Below, piece by piece: positions 43,501 to 52,500 of a DNA stretch of 54,618 bases. The stretch's first letter is position 1; each line of letters begins with the position of its first letter. The DNA lies in the NCBI GenBank assembly GCA_016195825.1, contig JACPYV010000055.1, forward strand, positions 1 through 54,618, given 5' to 3'. The DNA is from Burkholderiales bacterium. Its GTDB lineage: Bacteria > Pseudomonadota > Gammaproteobacteria > Burkholderiales > Burkholderiaceae_C. The notes under the pieces were generated by a model, which saw only the letters and a list, made by a program, of their open reading frames with translations, ran no database searches and had not been told where the DNA came from. The position numbers were made by a program, and so were the translations under genes.

Positions 43501-46500
43501 GCCCAGTCGATGTTGGCGTTGTTGTAGTCGGCCGAGACGCCTTGCAGGAAGCCCTGCCGAACGCCGCTGGCGGCGCTGTAGTAGACGTCGCCCTGCAGCA
43601 CTGTGTAGCCCAACTGGGCGGCAACGGCGGCCTTCTGGGCCGGCGTGAGTTGGTCGAAGCTGGCACCCGCGGCCGGGGCACCGGCGCTGCCCCAGTTCAC
43701 CTGGGCCGGATCGTAGGCGACCTGCGGGCCCTGGATCAGCGACTCGCGGGCGACATTGAGATTGGCGTTCCAGAACAGCCCGTGGGCGTAGGTTGTATAG
43801 CCCAGGCCGGCGGCGATGGCAGCCTGGGCGGCAGCGTCCAGGTCGGCGAAGGCCGCAAAGCTGCCAACGGCCAGGGCCGACGCGGCCGAGTCCAGCGTCA
43901 ACTGGCCGCTCGTGATCAGCGCGCGCAGCTCGGCCGGGAACTGGCCCGCTCGCAGACCGCCGAGGATGGCGGCGACGGTGGACGCGTCGGTGGCGTGCAC
44001 GGCGCCGGTGGTCGGGTCGGTGCCGGGCAGGCGGTCAAAGTAGTCGGCGAAGCTACTCTGCACCTCGCCGACGTTGAGGTTGGCCGCCGAAGCCGTGGTC
44101 AGCGAACCGCCCAACAGCAGCTCGCCAGGGGTCTGGATGGTGACCTGGGCACCGCTGCCGCTGAGTACTGGCGTCAGGCCGTCGTCCAGGAAGCGGGCGC
44201 CGGCCAGGACCGCGCTGCCACTGAGCAGGTGGACCTTGTCATGCGCATTGAGCTGCAGTTGGGCGCCAGACTCCGAACCCTGGATGGTGGCGCCCTCGGT
44301 GACGACCAGGCCCGTGCCGGCATCCAGCGTCAGGTGGCCCTTGTCGCCGGTAAAGCTGTTGGGGCCGTCGCCATAGCTGACGAAGGCGTTGTTGCCGGTG
44401 GTGCCCAGCACGCGCACGTCGATGAGGCTCTCGGCGCGCAGCCAGCCGGACAGCAGCATCTGCTCGTCAGCCTGGATGGTGATGGTGGGCGCAGTGATGC
44501 CGGAGTCCGGCGAGCCCAGCGGCACATTAACGTTCTGGCGCTGCACTTCCAGCAGCCGCGACTGCAGCAGCACCGGCTGCGAGGCCTGCACGTCGCCGAC
44601 GATGAGGATCTTGTCGCCCAGGAACGTGACGGCGTCGTCGAACTTGGCCGAGAAGTGGAAGCCGTTGATGGTCGTGTTCTCGGCGTCGCCCACACGCATC
44701 AACACGCCCGGCGCACGGTGGCCCAGCGTGATGCTGGCGAAGCCGTCGGCCAGCGCGGACAGGTCGCGCATGCCCAGCGCCATCTGGCCCGAGGCGCCGC
44801 CGCCGATGGAGGTGTCGTAGCCGAACACCTCCTGTCCAGCGCCGCCGATACCGTAGTTCTGGTGGTCGTCGTGAGCGCGGATGACGAGGGCGCCACCGGC
44901 CCGCACGGTGTTGTCGCCAGCCAGGAAGTCGATGTCGTCAGCGACGATGCGCATGCCCTTGCCGTCGCCCGCGCTGATGACGCCGGCGCCCAGCGTGAAC
45001 AGCGCTTCGCGACCGGCCACGTCGATGTCGATGGCGCCGTGGGCCGCGTACAGGCCGCCGTTGGTGCGACCGTCGGTGACAACGGTGATGTCGTCGGCCT
45101 CGCGCAGCACGATGTCGGCGCTGGCTGCGCCGGCTGTGCCGCGGTTTACGACCGAGATCTGCGCCAGCTGTGTGTTGAGGGCGCCGGTGATGCCGGCGGC
45201 GCTGAGGCTGAACAGGCCTTGCGGCGCGACGATGCGGGCGTCGCGCACATCCAGCACCCCCGCTGTGTCGACGATGAAGCCACTGCGACCCCAGCTCGCG
45301 CCGGCCGGGTTGCTGAGCACGGTGCCGGCAGCGTTCTGGTCGCTGAGCTCCAGGCGCTCCAGGCTGTCATTGAAGACGATGTCGCGGGTGCCGGCCGTGG
45401 AGGTGAGCACCAGCTCATGGTCCTTCATGACCTGCGGGCCGGAGCTGGTGAAGGGCGCGACGATGAGGCGGTCCCGGCCACCGCCGGCGTTCAGCGTCAG
45501 CTTGCCGCCCGACGCGGCGATCTGGATGAGGTCGTCGCCCTCGCCGGCATCGACTGTGTTCTCGCCGTTGCCAATAGTGATGACGTCGTTGCCACCGTTG
45601 CCCCAGATGCGGTTGTTGCCCGCACCCATGTCGATGATGTCGCCGGCGTCGCCACCGACGAACTTGTCGTCGCCGTCGCCGCCCTGGAAGACGATGCCGC
45701 CGGCGTTGCCGCTGGCGAACTCGTCCTTGCCCGCGCCACCACGCACGACGCTGCCGGCCGCACCACCGAGGATGACGAAGGCGTCGTTGCCAAGGCCGCC
45801 GTCGACGTCCAGCAATGCGGTGATGCCGGAGCCGACGTAGAGGCTGTCATTGCCCTTGCCGCCGTAGTAGACGATCTTGCGGACGCTGCCGGCGGCGTAG
45901 GTATCGGTCTCGCCCAGCGAGCGCACGACAATGTTGCCGCCGCTCTGCTCGACGTTGAAGGCCTCGTTGGTGATGTCGTCGTAGAGCGTGCCGCTGCCGT
46001 AACGGCCGGACGCGTCGCCGGCATGCAGGTAGAGCGTGCCGTCGGAGGCCAGGTGGCTGATGTCCGGCGGCGCGCCGAAGCTCCACTTGAAGCTGCCGCC
46101 CACGCTGATGCCCATGACGCGCACTCGCGCTGCCACGTAGGCCGCCGCCGGCGTGATGTCGATCTGCGCGTCGAAGCCGGCGATGGTGAAATCGATGCTG
46201 CCGAAGATGCCGAGATCGATCTCGAAGTCCAGAGAGCCGTGCGCCTCGGCAAAGAAGCGCGGCCGGCTGGACAGCAGCACGCTCATGCCCGCGTTGAAGT
46301 GCAGCGGGCCCATGTGGATGTCGATCTCGGCGTTGCCGTGAACCTCCCACTGGCCGTCACTCGACACGAAGCCGCCGACGTTGACCTGCAGCGCGTTGAA
46401 GAAGTTCAGGTGGCCATTGAACTCCAGCTTGAAGACGCTGTTGACGATGCTGATGCGGCCGTCGAAGCCGATGTCGAAGGCGAGCAGCTTGATGTTGCCG

Positions 46501-49500
46501 GTCAACGCCAGGTCGAACATCGTGTTGCCGGCAATGGTGTGGCCCGACAGCGTGGTGTAGTTGCTGGCGCTGGTATTGATTTGCAGCAGGGCCGTCGACT
46601 TGATGTTGAGCACCGAGATGCCGAAATCGAGCGTGGTGCTGACGCGCAGCGCGAAGAAGGGCGAGTTGCTGGCATCCGTGCCGAAAGCCGCGTCCAGAGC
46701 GAACGCCAGCTCGCCGAAGTCCCCGAGGTCCAGCGTGACGTTGCCGCTGGCCTGCAGGCCGTGCTCGTCGATGAGCAGGTCCATGCCGCCGGACAGCGTG
46801 ATGGGGCCGATGTGGATGCCGGCCGAGCCGGTCAGGCGCAGCAGATGCGGCGAGACATTGACGATGACCGGCTGGCCTTGCGCATTGAAGACGTTGCCGT
46901 TGGCATCACGGCCGCGCACCTGCTGGGTCTGCGAGGTGGTGTTGATTTGCAGCAGGAAGCGGCCGGTGACGTCGAACACGCCACCGCCATCGATGATCTT
47001 GGAGTCGGCGCCGCTACCGCCCACTTCCAGGCTGCCGTAGATGCCGCCGGCGACGATACCCAGCGTGCCGGTGACGGACAGCGGCTGCAGGATGGGCAGG
47101 TCCAGCGTCGCCGTGACCGCCAGCTCGACGCCGCTGGTGGAGATGATGACGCTGAAGTCACCCTTGAGGTCCAGCAGGCCGTTCAGCAGGTCCAGCGAGC
47201 CGTGGCCGGTCAGGGCCATGTAGGGGCCGGTCCAGTTGGGCTTGCCAGGCGGCGTGGCGGGAATCGTGTAGACCGGGAAGTCGACCTTGTTGAGGAACTC
47301 GTCCGGCACGTTGTAGACGATCTCGTGGCCGAAGCTGTTCATCGTCAGCTCGAGCTCGGCGTGGATCTTGGCGACGGGGCCCAGGTCCAGGCCGGCCGAG
47401 AGCTGCAGCCGCATCGCGATGCCGTCGCGGATCACCAGCAGGCCGGTGGCGTGGGTCGTGAACAGCGGCGCGCTGGTGGTGCCGATGCGGGCCTGCACAT
47501 CGACGAAGATGGAAATGCCCTGGCTGGCACTGGCGCGCACGTCGAACACGCCAGTCATGTTGACCAGGCCGAAAACGTCCAGCTCGGCCTGGCCGGACAG
47601 GCGCAGGAACTGCTCGTTATAGAGCAGCACGATGGGGTGGTCAGGGTTGCCGGTCTCGATGGCGTAGCCGGGGGAGATCACCCCCTGGCTGTTCTTCCAG
47701 CTGGCGCGCGAGAAGTCGATGACGGTGAAGGCGCCGGTCAGGCTGACGCCACCGCCCAGCGTCACGGCACCCGAGGTGTCCTGCGTGAACTGGGACGTGC
47801 CGATCTGGATGCGCACGCCCGTATTCAGCTCCAGGTTCAGGTCCTGGGCGTGGAAGATCACGTCGGGCACGCCGACCAGGCCGATGCTGGTGACGTGGGC
47901 CTGGGCTGCGAGGTAGACGCCGACCGAGGCGCCCTGGGCCGTGATGACCAGTTCCTTGGCGACGATGAGGCCCACGTCAAGGTCTTCGATGGCGAAGCCC
48001 ACGGCGGAGGTGTCGGGATGATCGGCGGCGGTGATGCGGTGATCGCCGTCGGTGTCCTGCCAGTAGCCGCCGACGCCGATGAAGCCGACGCCGTCGTTGA
48101 TGCCGATGGCCAGCGTGGTGACCGTGGTCTCTTCGCCGGTATCCAGCGTGACGCGTTCGGAGCCGCGCTTGGTGAAAGCCATCGACGCCGAGATCTGCAC
48201 GAAGCCGGCCAGGTTGATGGACGCGTAGCCGACCTTGGCCTGGACGAGATCGCCGGTGAAGTCGATGAAGACGGTGTTGCCGCCGCCGGCCGGCAGCGCG
48301 AATCCGTGGGCGTTGAGCTTACCGTCGCGGTTGCTGTCCTCGCCGGCGTCCAGGCGGCCGTTGCCGTTCTTGTCCTCGGTGTAGTCCTTGAACGAGGGGC
48401 TGAGCTGGTAGTTGATGGCCGGCGGGCCGAAGAGCTGGATCGCCGCCTGCACCGGTGCCGGGATGGACGGCACGTAGAAGGTGTTGATGTTGACCTCGAC
48501 GTCCTCGGCGCGCACGTCCAGGAGGTTGTGGTCGATGCCCACCAGCCCGGCAAAGCCCACCGCGGCCTTGGCCGTGACGAAGCGCGGCGTGTACTGCTCC
48601 AGCCCCGGGATGAACTTGCCGATGGCCGGCGTCATGACGGCCAGGCCGAAGTCGACGTTGTCCAGCACCAGGCCGACCGCGTTGTCGTTGATCTTGTCCA
48701 GCAGGCCGTCGTTGTTGGCGTCGACACCGTAGCGGTAGGGGCCGCCCACGCCGGCGAAGCCGCTCAAGTGCGAGCCGCCCAGCGTCATCGCCGAGACCTG
48801 CAGCGGCAGACTGTCGCCGTTGACGCCAAGGCTCTCCAGCAGCGGGCGCAGGCCGCCCATGTCGATGGCAACGTTGAAGACGTCGCCCTGGCGGAAGGCC
48901 AGCGAGCCGCGCAGGAACAGGAAGTCGGCAACCGCGATCTCGGCCAGACCGATGTCCAGGCCGATGAGGTCGTTGCCCTTGAGCGTCAGGCGCACCGGCG
49001 TACCACCGGTCTTGATCTCGTAGCCGGTGCGGCTGATGCCGCCGGCGTCCACCGTATGGATGCTGGAGTAGTCAGCCGTCGAGCGCATCAGGCCGCCGAA
49101 CAGCTTGCCGCCGTTCTGCACCTCGATGGTCACGTCGGTGGCGCGGATGGTCAGGATGTTGCCGAAGCCGTAAGTCCCGACCTCCTGCGCGTGCAACTGC
49201 AGCGACAGGAAGTTCTGCGCATTGAAGAAGCTCGGCAGGTCAGCCTTGAACAGGCCCAGGCCCAGGTCGACGTTCTGCAGGCCGAAGCCGATCAGGCCCT
49301 CCTGGCTGGACAGCGGCTTGGTGAAGTCGGGGTTGCCGACGCCGATGAAGACGTCGACGTCGGAGGCGCCGAAGCTCAGGCCCTTGAAGGTGACGTTGGA
49401 CAGCCGCGAGTAGTCGCTGGACAGGCCGCCGATGGCGCGCAGGCCTTGCAGGATCTGCGTCGCCTGGCCCGAGGGCAGCAACTGCTCGATCAGCGACAGC

Positions 49501-52500
49501 TCGGCCGGCAGGCCGGTGTACATGTCGGCCGTGAAGGTCTCGCCCAGGTTCAGCTTGAAGTCGCCGTGGATGTGGACGAAGTTGGCGATGTTGATGCTGA
49601 GGTTCGGCAACTCGACCGAGCCGAACAGCGTCAGGCCGATGTTGGGATCGAAGCCAATCGACAGCTCGAGGTTCTTCAGGAAGTCCAGCGCGCCGTCGAG
49701 GAAGTCGAAGCCGGGCAGCTTGTCGGGCAGGAAGCTGGTGAGCTTCTTCAGGCTAATGGTCGGGATCAGCAGGCCGGTGGACGGCAACTCGAAGTCAAAG
49801 TCGAAGGAGGTCGTGACCGAGAACAGGTCGAACACGCCCAGCGTTGCAGTCATCGCAATGCGCAGCGAGTTGCTGTCGAAGTCGAGCTTGAACGCGTTCG
49901 GGTTGCTGCCGATGGGGATGCTCAGCCCGCCGCCCGGCAGCTTGCTGAAGTCCACGTAGGCGCTGGGCACCGGGTACTTGCCCAGGAAGGCGCCGTTGAA
50001 ACCGAGCTTGACGTCGGTGGCCTGCAGCGTGAGGTAGGGGTCGGTGCCGACCAGGCCGGCCAGGCCCGCGCTGGCCGTAAAGGCGTAGAACTTGCCCGGC
50101 AGCGAAACCCCGGCGCCCAGAGTGGGCGTGAGCATCGCCAGCGCGAAGTCCAGGTTGTCGATGGCGAAGCCGATCGCGTCCTTGTTGGGCGTGTCGTTGG
50201 CGTCGATGACGCCGTCGCCGTTGGTGTCGCGCCGGTAGGGGCCGTTGATGCCGGCGAAAGCGTTGACGTTCTTGCCGGCGACGACCAGCACGTCGGCCGG
50301 AATCGACAGGTTGAGACCGACAGCGTTGAAGTTGACGTCATCGACCGTCTGCTTCTGGAAGGTGAAGCCGCCCGACAGGCTGACGATACCGGCCACGCTG
50401 GCCTTGGCCTGGCCGACCGTGGCGCTGATGATCTGATTGCCGGCGGTCAGCGTGACGGGCGTGCCGCCGGTGGCAATGGCGTGGCCGCCGCCGACGGAGA
50501 AGTCGATGACGTAGAGCGGGTTGCTGCTGGTGTTGATCTCGACGAGGGCGTCGTTGATCGAGAAGGTGATGAACTGGTCGAAACCGACAAAGCCGATCTG
50601 CTGGGCCGAGGCCTTGAGCGCCGTGAACTTGGTACCGACGACGACATTGGCTGCCGGGTTCAGCACGTCGGGCATGGCCTTGTAGAGGCCCAGCGCGAAG
50701 TCAAAGTCGTTGACGGTGAAGCCGATGGCGTTCGGGTTGGTCGCGTCGCCGCCAACGCCGACGAAGGCGTGCACATCGCTCGCGCCGATCTCGATGGCGC
50801 GCATCTTCACGTTCGGGATGCTGATGCCCAGTGGGCCCTTGACGGTCAGCGCAACGTCGTCGGCCTTGCGGAAGGCGAAGTTTCCGTCGACATGGACGAA
50901 CTGGCTGATGGTGAGCCGGGCGTCCGTCAGGCTCGCACCGATGACGTTGCCCGACATGTCCAGCACGACGGGCGCGCCACCGGTGGGCACGTTGAAGCCG
51001 GCGCTGCCGCCGGCCGTGAAGTCGATGGGCCGGGCGATGCCGCTGGCCGTGTTCAGCTCGATGTCGACGTTCGTGGCCGACAGTTCGAAGTCCTTGGGGT
51101 CGAAGCCGTAGACGCCGATGGAGTCCGCGTGGGCCTTCAGCGCCGTGTACTTGATACCGCCGGCATTGACCATCAGCAGGCCGAGGTCCACGCCCTGCAC
51201 GCCCAGTCCGTAGAGCTGGCTGGTCTGGTCCTGGAAGCGCCTGGTGCGATCCAGGCCGCCGTCCGCGTAGCCGACGAAAACGTCGACGTTGCTGGTGCCG
51301 ACCGTGAAGCCGCGGGCGTTCAGGATGGGCAGGCCCAGCGTGTTGCGCAGGCCGGTGAAGCTGGCCTTCTGGAAGGCGAAGCTGCCCTGGATGAGCACGA
51401 AGTCGGAGATAGCCAGCGTCGCCTGAGCGGCGGACAGCAGCAGGCGCTCGCCGGAGAAGTTCAGCGTGACCGGGTCGGCGCCAGTGGGCAGGTCCAGCGC
51501 GCGGCTGCCGGCGAAGTTCAGCGGCGTGACGAGGCCGCCTACGCCCGGCGAGGCGCTGTTGTATTCGATGTGGACGTCGCTGGCGCTGAGCGTGAAGTCG
51601 TGTTCGTCGACGCCGTAGATGGAGACGTTGCTGGCGTCGGCACGCAGCGCGCGGTAGGTCTTGCCGGCCTGGTCCTTCACGCTGAGGAAGCCGAAGCTCA
51701 GGTTGGTGACGCCGAAGCCGTAGAGGCTGCCGGCCTGGTCGGCGAAGGACTTGCTTGGGTCGATGCCGCCGTCCGCGTAGCCGACGAAGGCGTCGATGCC
51801 GCTGCCGGCGATGGAGAAGCCCTTGGCGCCTTGCACCGGGATGAGGCCGCTGCCGGCGCGCAGCGTGTTGCCGAAGTCGGCCTTCTGGAAGCCGATGGCG
51901 CCACGGAAGTAGAGGAAGTCCGAGACCTTGAGCACCGCCTCGCGGGCGAACACGCCGATGCGGTCGCCGCCGCGGAAGTCCAGCGCGATCGCGCCGGCCG
52001 ATCCGAGGGCCAGGCCACCGGTGCCGAAGCTGCGCACGAAGTCGATGCTGCGGCCCTGGGCGTCGGCGCGGTTGATCTCGAGCTGCAGGTCGCTGGCGCT
52101 GAGTTCGAAGTCGTTGGGATCGAAGCCGTACAGCGCGACGTGCGCCAGGTTGGCCTTGGCCGCCGTGTACGACTGGCCGCCAGCCTTGGCGATGAGGATG
52201 CCGAAGTCGGCGTTGCTTACGCCGAATCCGTAGAGGTGGCTGGACTGCTGATCGGGCGTCTTGCTGGTGTCGAAGCCGCCGTCTGCATAGCCGACAAATA
52301 CGCTGACGCCCTGGCCGGTGATGGCCAACATGGACGTGGCCGTGACCTGCTGCGGCAGGCCGGTGGAGGTGGCCAGCGTGATGGGCGCGGTGGGCGAGTA
52401 CTTCTCGAAGCCGATGCGACCGGAGAGGTAGGCGAAGTCGAACAACTGCAGCGTGATGTCACCTTCGACCCGCACCAGCTCGCCAGCGGCGCCGTCCAGC

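Noticed and set aside
45480..45860. RTX toxin (haemolysin) assignment
   Set aside because: Only the calcium repeats are shared; there is no pore-forming or acylation region and the block is central in a giant repetitive protein.
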